A stretch of DNA of 64,000 nt from Dicaeum eximium (Eukaryota > Chordata > Aves > Passeriformes > Dicaeidae), in NCBI GenBank assembly GCA_013396995.1, contig VWZP01010941.1:147541-211540 (forward strand), in the 5' to 3' direction. Within the stretch, counting starts at the first letter, position 1, and each line of letters opens with the position of its first letter. The notes below the pieces were generated by a model. It had not been told where the DNA came from. It saw only the letters and a list, made by a program, of their open reading frames with translations, and ran no database searches. A program made the translations under genes and the position numbers. Positions 12,801 through 26,101 of the stretch are shown here, piece after piece.

Positions 12801-13523
12801 AAAGGAAAAAATAAGCCTCGAAGAAGCTCCTTTCACATTTACACACATCTTAAAAAATAATTCCTGCATCCTTTAATGGAGAGAGGTTGCTTCTGGATTT
12901 CAGATTGAGGGACATTGTGTGCCTCCACTGTCCTCTATCAGAATAGTTATGAAGGTGCTGGTCTACAGCAAACTTCCTGCTGCAGGATGAGAGCAGAATA
13001 GGTAAATGCTTCATGTCTGCTAGCAAAGTACTAAATCATGATTTCCCTCTGACTCTTGCCATCAAGGACATTACAAAAGGAGAGTGGGAATTCCCAGCCA
13101 AAGGCAGCCATTTCATTTGGTAGCTAACAAGATGTTACAGACATCAAAAAATAAATGAAGTTCCCTGCTCCAGTTGCAGCAACAGCCATAGAGCTTCAAA
13201 GAGGTCACAGGTGTGGAAATTGGAGGTCTCTTAATGGAGACTGAGATAAAAGGGGATTCTCTAAAGCCTTGGATGTAAGTTTCTGATCTGAAGAGTGGTG
13301 AGTAATGCAATTGCTGGGAGGTATCTTTGACTTTGCCTGGAGAATGCTAACAAGCAATCAAAATGCTTGCCCACAGCCAAACTGTTTTTTCCCTTTCCAC
13401 TTTTTAGAATAATAAAAAAATACATTACACACAAACCCCACTGTTAATGCAACATGTGGGTGAAGTTCCAGGCTATTGTGTATAAAACTCAGTCCTAATT
13501 CCAGCAGTAATTATAACTCGTTC

Positions 13524-13536
13524 CTCTCTCTCTCTC
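13524..13536. repeat. (CT)n microsatellite
   Basis: A short run of CT dinucleotides in intron A-B. It is ordinary. Confidence 0.85.
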
Positions 13537-14412
13537 CTGTTGTTTGGTGACACCGCAGGAAGTGATGCAAAGTTCTCTATTTGTGCATGTATTAACTTAG
13601 GTTGAGTATATCTTATCTCTTGATTTTCCTTTTTTTCCTGTCAAAGTCTCAGCTGTAACACTTTGCAATTGGAAACGTTTAACATTTAGCTTCAATGTTT
13701 TGTCTGTTTTCAGTTCTGTTAGAAGCTGGTTCTACTGCTTGTGGATGTCTTGCTTCTTTTCTGTTTATAATGCAATCTGACATTTGTTTTCCTCTTTCTC
13801 TTGAGGCTGATTTTGTTCATATAACAGTTTCCTTGCAACACATGTTTTCTCATTTTCTAGTCTGCTGTTTTTGAGGCCATCAGCAGTTTAGGCTGTGAGG
13901 TCCTGCCCTTGTCTATACTTGATAGAAAAAGCCTAGTGAGTACCACTAAAAATTCATAATTTGCTGCCAGCTATCTGTGGTAACCTTGACATCTCCTGTT
14001 TGATCATAAGGGCTCCAGCAGTAATTGCTGAATATAAAAGGGTTTTTAGCATTGCCTTTGTATGCGGGGTGTGAGAAAGTCCAAGGCTTTTTATTTGTGC
14101 TGGTATATTACACCATATAATTGCATCCATCTTTTGATCTGTGGTATGAATTAGTTCCATTGAAAACATGTTTTCTATTTTTAAATCGGCTGTCTTGATC
14201 CGAGTTCTTGAAACAATCTGCTTTTTGGTCTTATTTTTGTGTATATTTTCCATATTGTGCTGGGTTTAATATAGTTGTTGACATATTGGTTTTCAGTGTT
14301 CTTTCCTTACTGTTTTCTCTATTTTGTGTAAATCTCTTCATGTTTTATGTTACACTGTTTTATTTGTCTGGATCAAATATTTAACTTATTTAATATCTGA
14401 CCATTTCACAGT

Positions 14413-14460
14413 TCATAACATTTGATGGTGAAGTTATCATAACATTTGATGGTGAGGTTA
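14413..14460. repeat. 24-bp tandem duplication, two copies, one mismatch
   Basis: Copy 1 is 14413-14436 and copy 2 is 14437-14460. Both read TCATAACATTTGATGGTGA followed by A or G and GTTA, so they differ at one base. The near identity suggests a recent duplication, which may be length-polymorphic. Confidence 0.95.
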
Positions 14461-17400
14461 GCTACTGTCAGAAAGGTACAGTGGAGATTTGAGGACCTTA
14501 GTGCCATGTTTTCATACTTGACTTAAGTGAATACTCTGTATTCAGGTGTGGTTGGACTGAACGCCCAGAGCTCCAATAATTTATGAAGTCAGTAGGGATG
14601 CAGAAGGATCTTCTTGAAACTTGGATCATAGGTGAGATGATCTCTGCAGAATCCCACTTCTCCACTGGTCAGTAACCTACACTCAGCTTTTCATTTGAGT
14701 GAGTGAATTGCAGATCTCAGGTTAAAAGGGATTGACCCAAGTTAACACTTCCAAGGAGCATTATACTCATTATTCTCTCCTTGTCTTTTCTGTGGCTCTT
14801 GTGATGCTCACAAAAACATGAGCTGTGTTACCAGCAGGGCAGGGCTGCTGTCCCTGGGAGTAGCAATACAGTGTTTTCCTGTGTTCCTCAACCCAAAATC
14901 ATTTGCTTTTCTCTTATGCTTGATGGCCTTTTCACCTGCTCTGTATAGCAACTTCTGTGGTAGAGCCCTGGTCTGTGATGAGGGCTGCTCTTTGTCATAA
15001 AAGTGGTAGATACAAATTGGCACATGTCAAGTTTGGCAGAGCAGGAAAATACCAGATATTCCAAGTATTTGTTTCATGCTCCATCCACTAGATGGTCTTT
15101 CTTGATTTAAGACCCTTGCCTTGCCCTGCCTGTGGTTGTAATGCATGTTTGGAGTGCATTCGTGTGTGCATTTTTTTCCTTTGCAGTCGTTCTGCTTGAG
15201 GTGTGTGCTTGCTGGGTTTTTTTAATCAGTTCATGTTGATTCTTATCATCTGTATAATAGTTTGGGGTTGATGTAATCATTGTTACATGTATTTTATTAA
15301 GAGATGTGTGTGTACTTAGGTGTTTGCATAATTCATGAAGTCAAGTATGTTCACATACCCCTTGTTAGCACGTGAGTGGGTGCATGTAGTAAGTATGTAC
15401 TTCTCTTCTTTGTATCAGTGGCTCATTGGGAAAGGTGCACTGCATTTATTTGATATGTATACATGTAAAAAACCCACAAGTTCTACCATTTATTTTCTTT
15501 CTTCTACACCCACCTCGAAAACGTAAAGAAAAACACACACTTCTGCTAAGGTTCTAGGATAGTTTATTTTTTCATTCAGCCATTAGTTTATTCGTTCAGG
15601 AGTTGTACACTGGAAAAAAAAGTGCATCCATTAGACAGTGAGGGCTTTATTTATGAGGGGGGTGGTGTTTCAAAGGGGAGGCTGTCAAGTCCCAAAAGAG
15701 CCTTTCATGGTGTATTCTCAGCGTGCTTCTGAGGCCACTGCTCTGCTCATCAGGAGGAGAGGCAGAAATGTGGGCTTTACAGAGCAACTGTGTGTTTCAC
15801 TGGTCCCTGCGCTCACTGACGTTTATTTACATATTGGGAGAGTAAATGGGTAGAACAGATGGCAACCAGACATTTGGTGGTTCTGTTCCCGTATGCTCCT
15901 CAGGGGTCTTGCATTCAGTTTTTGCAAAAAGCTTGTCCTATAGGGAGAAGAAAAAACCCAGGAGCCTGGTCAGAACTATGAAACGCTTGTTGGGTTTTGC
16001 ATTAGTGACAGATTAAAGCATTTAGTAAAATGTGAAATAATTACAAGGTTTGTTTTACGAGTCCAGATAGTAGTTCCTAACTAGAAGGCTGTTGGGGTGT
16101 CAGTCTCTCTCATTTGATTATTTCTTATTTTCACCACTGAAGCGAATGCATCTACATTTGAAGCTGGCAATCTCTTCTTTCTATAAAGTGAGTTTGAAAA
16201 GTAAAGGTCTATTTATATGGGTCTTGAATACCTTTTGGCCTTTTCTGTAAACGTTGTAATTCATTCGTGCTCTTGTAAAAACAGAATATCTGAAAATTTT
16301 GCAGGATTTTCCAGGATATTTAATATGTGTTTCTTCACAGTTTACAGTTGTGAAGCGGGAGATTTGCTTCCACACCAAGCTGAATTTTTTTCTTATTTTC
16401 TTTGTACACCCTGGAATGTAGGAGGAGGGCTGCTCCAGAGTGCTGGGCAATTCGCTTTAGTGGTTTGGGTTGTTGGGTTTTTTTCCAATGTGTGCATGTT
16501 TTTTTAGAGAAGTGCTAATTAAAACACTTTTCTTGGACAAAACTGTAATATAAAATACACATTTTGAAAATATGTTAAAACGAGTGATGCACATCAGGTT
16601 TTGAATGTGTAAAATTCTCAACCTGCAGATTGTTCCTTCCTGTAAAGCAGCCAGGTGTTTCTTAGTAAAGTGGGGACAAATCACATGAAAATGGAAGAGC
16701 TTGACCTTTTGCACAGCATGCCAAATCAGCAGCTCCAACAGTTTGTGACATGATGAATTCCAACACCTTATTGGTAAACACATGAAACTGCCTAGCAGTT
16801 ATAGGAGAACCTGCCAAATAATGTAAATACCATACCTCAGCTAATCTCAACTACAACGTGGAATCTCCTAGTGTTAAATAGAGTCTATAAAGCAAACTTT
16901 TCTTTAATAAACCTTTCTGGAATGAGAGGTCAATCCTGAAATAGTTTGCTTTAAACTAAGATAGTTTTCAAAAGTAAGAATAGAATTACTGATCAGTCCT
17001 CCATGGATTAACTCAGGTTTTTCTAAGTCTTGTCTAATGCCCTTCTCATTAAATATTGTCTTTTAAAAAGACAAAATTAGGCAGCCATGTTGCACTGCAG
17101 GGAGGTTTAGCATGGAAAATGGCAGCAGAGAAAGTGAAAACGGTAACTGTCAGAAAAGAAATGCTGTCTTCTGGAGAGGCCTTTAGAAGGTTAACTGTTA
17201 ACAAAAAGTGGAAATTTGCTACTTTTGTGTAGGTCATGCTGCACAAATATTATGTTACAATTAGTTTAAATGAAGTTAATTGCTGAACTTATAGGTTTTT
17301 GGCAGCATATTCCACAACCCACATGAAATACAGAAAATTTTTTCTAAATGAGAGTTTTTAGCTGGATTATATTGATAGTGTGCTTAATGAAGCTGCTGTG

Positions 17401-17970
17401 TTTTGCTCAGTATGTGACAATGTTCCTGTGACTTGTGCAGCACTTCTCTTAAAAACTGTATAAGGGACTTTGGAATCCTTTGAGATCAAAATTAAGTACA
17501 AGCCTCCTAATAAATAGAACCTAACGTTCTCTTTTTTTTTTTTCTTGTAATATGCAGTATTGAGGGTTTTAGGAAATGTATTTCTAAACTGAGCCCACCA
17601 GCGCAGTGCAATTACTGAGTAAATCACATCCTAGATAGTCTTTGTTTTTTCTGTCCCCGGATAAAATAACATAGTTTAAATATCTTTTCCAGCACTTTGT
17701 AGCCAGATGCAAAGTCAGCTAAAAAAGAGTTCTTCAGAAAGATTTCTTTTCTACATCATTATATTACTAAAAGTAGCTGTTGAAATTACTGCAGAATTTC
17801 TTTCTGGTCTTGAAAGCTATGGCTTCTTGTCCTTAGAAGCAGATGAAGACAATTTAGATGGTCACATAGTCTTTATGGTCCAGAGCTGGATAAGCATTAA
17901 CCAAGTAACAGTAACAGCAGGACTCAAGAAAAGTGCACTGGTAAAATCCAGGAGCTATTTTTGGCAGTGG

Positions 17971-17977
<7 letters not shown>

Positions 17978-18002
<25 letters not shown>
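17978..18002. repeat. poly-A run, 25 nt, close to exon B
   Basis: A run of 25 A, 100 bp upstream of the exon B acceptor. I found no target-site duplication or recognisable retrocopy body in the preceding 300 bp, so I call it a homopolymer rather than a retro-tail. Confidence 0.93.
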
Positions 18003-18102
18003 GGAAAAGAGAAAAGTTAAAGTTTTGCATGCTCAAATGCTAGTCTATATGTGGGAATTTGTATCTCTGAAAGGTTTGCTGTTTTTTTTCCTTCTTTGAC
18101 AG

Positions 18103-18262
18103 ACTGATGTCTTGGTGTTGAGCTGCGATCTGATCACAGATGTTGATTTATATAATGTTGTGGACCTCTTTCGGACACATGATGCTTCTCTCTCCATGTT
18201 GATGAAGAAAACTCATGAACCAACAGAAGGGGTACCAGGACAGAAAGGGAAAAAAAAGCCAG
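18103..18262 (+). CDS. EIF2B3: EIF2B3 internal coding exon B (about residues 99-152)
   Basis: The exon has 53 codons plus one base. It begins TDVLVLSCDLITDVDLYN and continues through VVDLFRTHDASLSMLMKK to a lysine-rich end, VPGQKGKKKP. SCDLITD is the strongest family marker. By analogy with sugar-nucleotide pyrophosphorylases it lies where the metal-binding Asp motif sits, although eIF2B-gamma is regarded as non-catalytic. The acceptor is strong: a T/C tract at 18081-18098 followed by CAG ending at 18102. The donor is GTATGT from 18263. The last base, G, joins TG of the next exon to make Val. A run of 25 A lies only 100 bp upstream of the acceptor and does not interrupt the pyrimidine tract. 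The identification is from the protein sequence and is very secure. Confidence 0.95.
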
Positions 18263-18802
18263 GTATGTGGGTAGGAATACATATTTATTAATAAATTATA
18301 GCGAAACCACTGGTATGTATGATATGTTTAGTTATCAATCCCAGAGCAAAAGAAATAAAAAAGGCACAGATACCCTATTTTTTTCTCAGATTCCCTGGTG
18401 AGGGTGTGACTTGGTTTTTTACAGCTCAGAATTAAGTATTAGACTCGTGTAATCTTGCAGGCTGTGATCCAAAGCTCACAAGAGTTAAGGGAAAAGCTCC
18501 AGGTGACTTTAGTGAGTTTTGGATGAAACCCTGAATTTTTGTTACATATGAACATTAAAACCACTAGGATTTTCAAGAGCACTAAGCATCAGCCAGATTA
18601 TAGCTGGGAATTTCACGCTGACTGTAGGGACTGGCACTAGGTGGGTAACAAACACTGCTAGGAATTCTCCCCTCTCATGGTATGTGGTGCATTACTCTTC
18701 TGAAATCACACCCAGGAGCCTTTTGCTAGGCTAAACTCTCACTGATTTTGAAGAGTTGATTAGATGCTTATCTTGTCCCTGTTACCATAATATCTTAGTT
18801 AG

Positions 18803-18900
18803 TGCCTTGTAATCTTTAATGTATCTTTTCTCACGACACTGCTGTAAGGCAGAGCAGGGCTATTGTACTCATTTTACTTATATGCTAAAAGTACTAAATA
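18803..18900 (-). mobile_element. probable MIR-type SINE fragment, reverse
   Basis: From GTGCCTTGTAATC through TTAATGTATCTTTTCTCACG, the AAGGCAGAG stretch and TATTGTACTCATTTTAC, the words follow the MIR reverse-complement core in order. That core runs: few-kb-conserved TTTAATCCTCACAAC, then AGGTAGGTACTATTAT, then CCCATTTTAC. Divergence is high, as expected for an amniote-ancestral repeat. Confidence 0.5.
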
Positions 18901-21318
18901 CCACACAGTTGTTCCCACACCATACCTCTCATTTTATTTTAATGGTATCTTTTAAAATGCTGAGCCTTGATTATTGGCAGCTTAGTGGGTTCTGGTCCTT
19001 GAATAAAGCTCAGAGGCATTACTGGAATACAAATAAGAAAATGTAGCTTCACACTGTTTGAGAGAGGAGTGAAATGCACGCCAACAGTTGTCTGAAAAGG
19101 GAGGAAATAAGTTTTTAAAAGAAAACTTCTTAGGCTCTGCATGAAGATTTTTCTGGAGCAACGTGTAGGGTTAGTAGGGCCGAAAGCATTTAGTACTTGG
19201 ACTCTAAAACAGCTCTAAGTGCTAATGGCACATAAAACATTGTCAAGAGCCCTGCTACAGCGGAGAGTTGAGCATTCAGGAGTTGTAAACTAATGGGTCT
19301 GTGGTTAAACATCATAGAGCTGCCCAGCATGTGAGCTCCGAGCACACAGGGTGGGGGTGAGGAGGTCTGTGAGGATAAACAAGATTATCTGAAGACTCCT
19401 TGCAAATATAAACACATCAGATTGTACATGCATTCTTATTTTGCTTGTTTTTTAATGCCTGTGGCTTGACTTTGTAGCATAACTCTTCCTACATGACTTG
19501 TTGAAGTGTGTACGTTTTTTCAGATCTGTAAAAGACCAATTCCATTGTAAAATTCCATTATGTAGAAGTGTTTTGTTACCCCTGGTGTTTTTCTGTGGGG
19601 CTCAATGCTAAGATCTCCCACACAAAGCACCACTTGAGCTGCCATGGACAGCAGTTCCTGTGAACTGCCTCAGATAAGACATGAACTCTACCAGGCCTGT
19701 TTCAGTCATTTGTTAAAAGCAGGGGAGTGCCAAGACAGGAATTTTAGGTTCTTCTCCAGATTCTAGAGGAGGGAAGTACATTTTAGGGAGTACAAGACCC
19801 TTCTGGCTTTCATTCCTACTTGTCTAAATCCACCCTATCGATGTCAACATTAACTTAGCTCATCCATCTTTCTTTTCCTATGCTGGCTTCTTTCTGCCAC
19901 CAGCCGCCATTATTGTTCTCTTCCCTTAGCTTCCTTCCTCAAGGATCTGTTTTTTCTTTCTCATAGGCTACTCTTTTCTTTCACTGAAGATGGATGGAAC
20001 TGCCAGTTCCATCTTCTGTCCTGTTTCTGACTTCTTGTCTTCATCTGGTTAATTTATCTGCCTATAGTCACCTTTCTCTTCTGATTCCTGTCCCATCTAG
20101 TGTCCTTTAACAGACAGTCACAGTTTCCAGTAGTTTTCAGGGGCTGCTTTCTGTCCCTTCCAGCCTGTCTTGCAGAATCCTTGTTTTTATGTGTTTTTTT
20201 TTCTTTTCCTTCACCCCTGTGAGTTTGACTTTCATTTCCTTGTAAAAAACAGACTGCAAAAAGACAACAGATTAAACTCTTTCCCCTGGAACAGCCATTG
20301 CAGCATGGCTGTGGAGCCTCGTGGCTTGTGTGCTTGCTTTTACCACCTGATGGTACAGAAAACCCTAGGTAGCACCTGCTATTTGATCAGTCCTAGGAGC
20401 TGAGGAATTGGAACAATCTGTCCTTAAGAATAAAATATGCAGAAACATTTGCAGCAAAAATAAAAAGCTGGAGAAGAATACAGGATGTGAACCTGCAGTT
20501 TTTCAAAGATTGATTAGAGCTTTTCAAGGGAAGGGGCACCAAACCATTTCCACTTATGCTAAACACTTTTTTTTCCTTGGCCTTAGAACTGGCTGAATGG
20601 TTTTTGCTGAAGTTTTTCAAATGTTCTTCTTAAGCCAGGCACCTGGCATTGAAAATTTCATCTCAGGGAATTTAAACTTGGTGAAGCTTATAACCCCCCG
20701 AAGACAAGATACTAACATGGAGTATGTTAGGCAGATTTTCATATTAGGTGGCACTATTAGCTCCTTCTCTAAATTGTGACACATACAGGTTTTTATGTAC
20801 TTGCACTCTGCTGTTCAAGTGTTTGTATTAGAAAACGGATCCCATGACAAGCCACTAGATTTATCTTTTCACTGTTTCTACAAAGCAATTCATTTTTTAG
20901 AAGGATGAACAAGATTTTATTTCACGTACGTCATGGAATCTGATACGAAGTTGTTGGTTTTGGGGTATTATTGAACATTCAAGAACTGTGACATAAAGAA
21001 CAGTTCTTAAATTAGCATGAATTGCAGTGTGTTAAGTGCTATAAATTCATCCTGATTGTTTCCTGCAATGTTTGACTCAGCTGCAAATTACAGGGTCTAA
21101 TTCATTGGGTTTTATATTTAGCGGATCATATATTGACAATAATAATCTCATTGGCTTTTTAAATTGAGCAGTAAGAGCAATAGCAATAAAAAAAAGCACA
21201 TGAAAATGCTAGTCAGTGGTAGTAACCCAAATAAACAGAGTGTCAGGAATTCAGATACCCAGAATGGAGCTGGTGCTTAAAGATGATCCCTGCAAGGGAG
21301 TGGAAAATAGTGTCTGAA

Positions 21319-21340
21319 CCTTTCTTTGTATAAAGAAAGG
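21319..21340. repeat. perfect 9-bp inverted repeat (hairpin)
   Basis: CCTTTCTTT and its exact reverse complement AAAGAAAGG are separated by GTAT. There is no T-run after it and no known role. It could form a hairpin in intronic RNA. Confidence 0.9.
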
Positions 21341-23664
21341 CAGAAAAGATGGGGATGATGACTCTGTCCTGGTTATTTTTCCTGTCTTGAAAGCAGCAAG
21401 CATCTCATCACTGGTATTCTCTGTGTTTGCCAGAAGACCTCCTGGTGGTCTTGAAGGCTGCATCGTGTAAAATCCTCTCCATTTAACTGAAAGGGTGGGG
21501 GTACTGAATCTTTATCAAAGGTGCCTTTTTCTCAAGTGTCAATTAATTATGACTGATTAAAAAGCATTTTAAAAAATATGACTGAAATTTATTTCTTTTT
21601 GTCACTAAAGTGCTTAACATTCTCTTGTGATGTCATGATTTCTTTAGATCATTAAAGCCCTTAAAATTGATAGGGATCTAATTTGTAATATAATTAATAA
21701 ATTGCAGTAGCAGTGTCAAGTCCTTATTTGTCTGTTGTAAGGAGGCAAAATACATCCTGCATATCATTTTTATGCTTTAAATGATTTTGTTAAGTTACTG
21801 TCACTTTAACACTTTTCTCATACTTGTTGCAGGGATTTTGTGAACTAGTTATGTGTCTGCTCTTCCATTTATTTTTTCCTTCCTAAGTGATGCCAGTGGG
21901 ATTTGAAACAGCACTCTTGTACCTCTGGATAATTGATTTTAGTATATAAGTTTTGTCTTTTTTAAATTACTGAAGTAATGTTTCTTATTGCCAGTGTACA
22001 AGGAGTAACCTGACCTGGCATCTGCTACAAAAAATCCCACAGTGCACTCTCACAGTTTCATTGTTTGTTTCTTACCTATCCACACAAGCAAGTGCAACTG
22101 GTTTGGTGTCAGTCATGTACTTCTTTCTGCTGTCATCAAGTTGTTTTTTTCCCTTTTTCCTGTTGCACAGAGTTTTGCTGTAGCAGTGTAATATGTTACT
22201 GTAAGAGCAGCCAGGAGATGGGCAGGCAGGAGCTGAACTTTTAGCGAAGTGTTGGTGCTTCGATGGAGGAAAGTCAGCCACTGTTGTATTTCCAGCCTGT
22301 CAGGAGACCCCAGTTAGGTGGCAGAGGGTTCATTCACCCCTAATCTCAAACTTCACTGCCCTCCACAGAATGAAATAGGCACTGCTTTCAAGACTTACTA
22401 TGAGTTTTTACAGCAAGTAAGCTTTATCGTAATTTTACTTATTTTGCCATGGTGTTAGATGTTCAGGCCTATTTTCATATTTCTTTGTTGTGTAATGAAT
22501 TTCTGAGAAGGGTTGGGGGGTTTTCTGAAGCGGGTATGCTTGATCACTTGGATCAAAGATTGCACAGGAGAACTTTTGACTGTTTTAACAATAGTTATTA
22601 CTGTGGTAACTCTGAAAGAACAGTAATAGGTAAAACAAGGGACTGAACTGGGAAAAATGAAGTTAAAAATAGTTTGTCTGAAAAAGATAATAGAGAATTA
22701 GCTACTTCTAGAGTATGTTGTTACTCCAGTGTGGTTTAAGGCATAGAACTTAGGAGATCAAATATGTGCCAGTTTGGCCCAAAATAATAGTATTTATTGG
22801 GAGAAAAAAAAATTTGTTAAAATAATACTAGGGCTTACTTGTACAGCCTGTGTCTGTAAAGATCAGTATATGGCTGCCAGCAGAGTGGTAGCTCAACTAC
22901 AGAGTGAAAATTGGAATGAGCTGCCCCCACTGTATTCAGATGTTGTGGAAAACTGTTAAAAATAAATGCTTAAAAAATAAATTACCTTTCAGTAGGCCAA
23001 AGTCCCTGCTGTGCACAGTCACTGATTGCAGGAAATACAGACTGCCACAATAATACATATGAATGTTAGGTATTCTCTTGGTGGACAATTTTATAAAAAG
23101 ATATTTAAACCAAGTTAACCCACCCAGAAACATCCATGGTAGAAGTCTTAGACTGTATGCTTTTATGTGTGTTTGTGATTTATGTATTGATATTTGTCTA
23201 AAATAGATGAGTTGCAAAATGCTTGTGTCTCAACTGAAATCATAATCCTCTACAGACCCCCTAATTCTCATGTGAAGTGATATTATGAGAAGAAGTTGGA
23301 TTTGAAGAACATGCTGCTTGCCTTGAGTTTGTTGTTTTAATTCAGGTAGTAGGGGTTTTTATTTAAAAAAAAAGGAGAGGAAAGCACAGCTCAAAATTGA
23401 GTGTTGCATGTTAGGACCTGTAGTTGGCATCTTCATAAAAAGGATGCAAAAACTTTTCAGGGCCAGTGTTTTGAATGCCATGATATATATCAGCTACCCC
23501 AGCTGACAAGAGGTTGAAAAAGTTATCAACAATATTTATTAAATTCATGGATTTGCTAGGATAGTTGGATTTTGTATTTTGGGGGTGGTTGGTGGTCCCA
23601 TTTGTCTTTCCAGCCTGCATTAAAGTGGGGTTATATAATGATTGTGTTTGATTTTCTACTTCAG

Positions 23665-23776
23665 TGGAGCAGCGCGACTTCATTGGAGTGGATGACACAG
23701 GAAAAAGATTGCTCTTCATGGCTAATGAAGCTGACTTGGATGAAGAACTTGTCATTAAAAGATCCATCCTTCAGAA
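23665..23776 (+). CDS. EIF2B3: EIF2B3 internal coding exon C (about residues 152-190)
   Basis: After the split Val codon come 36 codons, beginning EQRDFIGVDDTGKRLLFMAN and continuing through EADLDEELVIKRSILQ, then AA of a split Lys codon. VEQRDFIGVD and FMANEADLDEELVIK are near-identical to mammalian eIF2B-gamma. This part continues the nucleotidyltransferase fold between the lysine-rich linker and the segment carried by exon D. The acceptor is TTCAG ending at 23664. The donor is GTAAGC from 23777. The split-codon phases (2 nt in, 2 nt out) match both neighbours. A 118-aa open frame on the opposite strand (23411-23767) crosses this exon and is only its shadow. Confidence 0.95.
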
Positions 23777-26101
23777 GTAAGCTCATGAGTCCTTGTAATA
23801 GAAACTGAACTTGGGATGAGATAAAATAATTGTGTAGTAGGAGAGATGGTTAAAGACAAAGTAGGATGAGAAAGGAAGAGGAAAAGCCACTTTTGCAGTA
23901 TTCAGGGAGCGGTATTCTATTATTTGTTACATCATTGGAACCAATTGATAGGCTTGTCTTATACCTTTATTAGGAGAAAATCCAGGGAAAGAAAAAGGAA
24001 TGCATGAAGAGGTAACTCTTCTTGAAATGAAACCTATGTTGCAATAGGTTAGATACAGTTTAGATTCAGAGATTGTGAAGTGTTAGACCTATGTCCATAA
24101 ATGAAATGCTAGTGTCATTGGCTGAGTCCCAAATGTATTTGCAGAGTATCCATGTGAAGCTCGCAGGATTTCATGACCCTCTTATGCATTTAAGCCACAA
24201 AATCTCAGCTGTCTTTCCAGGCCCCAAAAGATTCATTAGAGAAACCATGCTATATCCAATTAAACTTCACTGGGGACTTGGGTAAATTTATCAGATATAC
24301 CAGACAAGCTGAGCTTTCTGCACTGTGTAATTAGTATCTATTAGTAGGAGAAGGAAAGATGACTTGTTCTTTATGCTCTCCAGTACAGTGATTTTAGTTT
24401 TCTCAGGCACACTTGTCTGATGTGTTCTGTGTAAAGCTGTGTTGGCTCCTTGAGAGGCCAACCTTTGTAGTTTATCCCAGCCTGACAATCAGACTTTCAC
24501 CTCTGTGAGATGAGACACCTGTGGAACAGCCATTTGAGGTCTGGGAATTCATCCATGTGGACCTTTTAAGTCAGGGATGCAGACATCTGGGGTCTGCTCT
24601 CAGATAAATCTCTGCTGTGAAAATGCCTCTGGTGTGTGCTGTAGGCCACATCTCAGTGTAATCTTTCCTTGAACATCCTGCTACCAGATGTGAGGGAGAT
24701 GCTCTGTGCCCATGGAAAGATGACACCTCCTCTGCCTGAGTTTCAGGAGTATCCTAGAAGGAAGGTGATCAAGAGTGGGCCCTGTTAACCGTTGTAATGG
24801 AAGGAGCCTGTCCCAGCATGTTTCCACTGGCTCTCTCCTGGGTTTATCTTGGGCATGGCAGGACAAAGCTGCAGGCAAGCCTTCTGTACATACACAGCAG
24901 CTGATTTGTATAGAGTAGGAAATTCATTACTGATGCATTCTGTGGGTTTGTGCACATGAAGACTAATAGATCTATTTTGGGCTAGGGGAAGAATATTTTA
25001 TCTCCTGTTAGTGACAGGCTTGTCTTCATGGCTTCCTCCTGGCACTAGAGGATGGCTGTGGTATAATGACTTAGAAATTGCTGTAACATATGTGATCTTA
25101 GTTGACCTCTGATTTTACAGGTTCATCTAACCAGAGGATTCTCATTCCTATAGCAAAATTAATCAGGCTTTATCCTGCAGGCTAAACTTTGCCCTCGGTA
25201 GCACCTGTTCAGTTATATTGTCTTCAGCAGATCTTGAGCGTAACTGTTTGGGATTTGGTAAATGGAGTGTTGATGATATACAGATGGGATAAAAATCTGT
25301 CTGTCTCCCTGTCTTTCTTACATGCACAGCTATGGAAGCAAATGTAAAGTTAGCCACCCTCCTAGTAAAGCCCAAAGATTCTAGGATAGTGTAGAAGAAC
25401 AAGAAGAGATCTACTAAGTGTTAAAAAGAATAAAAAATAAATTAAAAAGATGCATTGAAGCATCAAGCAGAAGTATTGGGCCAGTACCCACCTGGGTGAG
25501 CCTCTGACATCTGAAACTGCCCACTGTCGATATTGGTGTGCTCTCTCTCTCCTACAGCTGCCATCTTTGGGAAGCTCTGCGGGAAGCAAAATATATATGG
25601 AAATCATCAAGTAATTTCATTTGAGGCAAATCCAGGGTAACAACAACTGTGGGATCTCTAGGAAGACAAAGTGTTGGCAGCTAATGGTGTTTTAACCAGT
25701 GAGTTGTCTAGACCTGCTCAACCACCGATTTTCTTATGTGAGAAACAAAAGTGATGCTTGAAACAATCTTTGTTGTCTTTTTAATACATCATACTAAAGA
25801 AAGATTAAAAAAAAAAAGCAAGCCCTATCTCATTTTCGTGATGGATCACTTGATGTGACTGACTTTCAGCTGCCATGTTGGCTGTTTCGTGATCTCTGGA
25901 CTTTGTTTTGATGAAATAACAGGCTTTGTGGCAAGATGGTGGGAGAATTTCCAGTACACTCATTTGTTCCTCTGTAGAATACAATAGACATCTTGAGGGT
26001 GTTGCTTTTGTTTGTTTTGCTTTTAATGGTCCCTTTGAAGGGCTATAGTGGTCTCGTTACATGAACTCTAGAGCTCCTCCAGTGCTTGTTTTGTTCTTCA
26101 G

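Larger units (their letters stand above)
2204..18102 (+). other. EIF2B3: EIF2B3 intron A-B (15.9 kb)
   Basis: A GTATTA...CAG intron. Most of it is unremarkable, AT-rich and CpG-poor. Supported contents are a weak MIR-like fragment near 4955-5060, a CpG-rich patch (8176-8365), a 24-bp tandem duplication (14413-14460), a CT microsatellite (13524-13536), and T and A homopolymers. I see nothing else in 2800-4900, 5100-7700, 8900-12600, 14600-16900 or 17000-17650 beyond chance open frames. A GC-richer stretch at 11340-11760 has a 124-aa open frame that matches no family I know. Confidence 0.85.
18263..23664 (+). other. EIF2B3: EIF2B3 intron B-C (5.4 kb)
   Basis: A GTATGT...CAG intron, the shortest complete one in the window. 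It contains a MIR-like fragment (18803-18900) and a perfect 9-bp inverted repeat (21319-21340). The stretch 19900-20170 is pyrimidine-rich on the plus strand. Otherwise I see ordinary AT-rich intron with only chance open frames. Confidence 0.88.

Noticed and set aside
17700..18002. possible processed retrocopy ending in 25 A
   Set aside because: The 88-aa frame before the A run matches nothing known, and I found no target-site duplication.
23411..23767. 118-aa minus-strand open frame
   Set aside because: It is the antisense shadow of EIF2B3 exon C plus adjoining intron.
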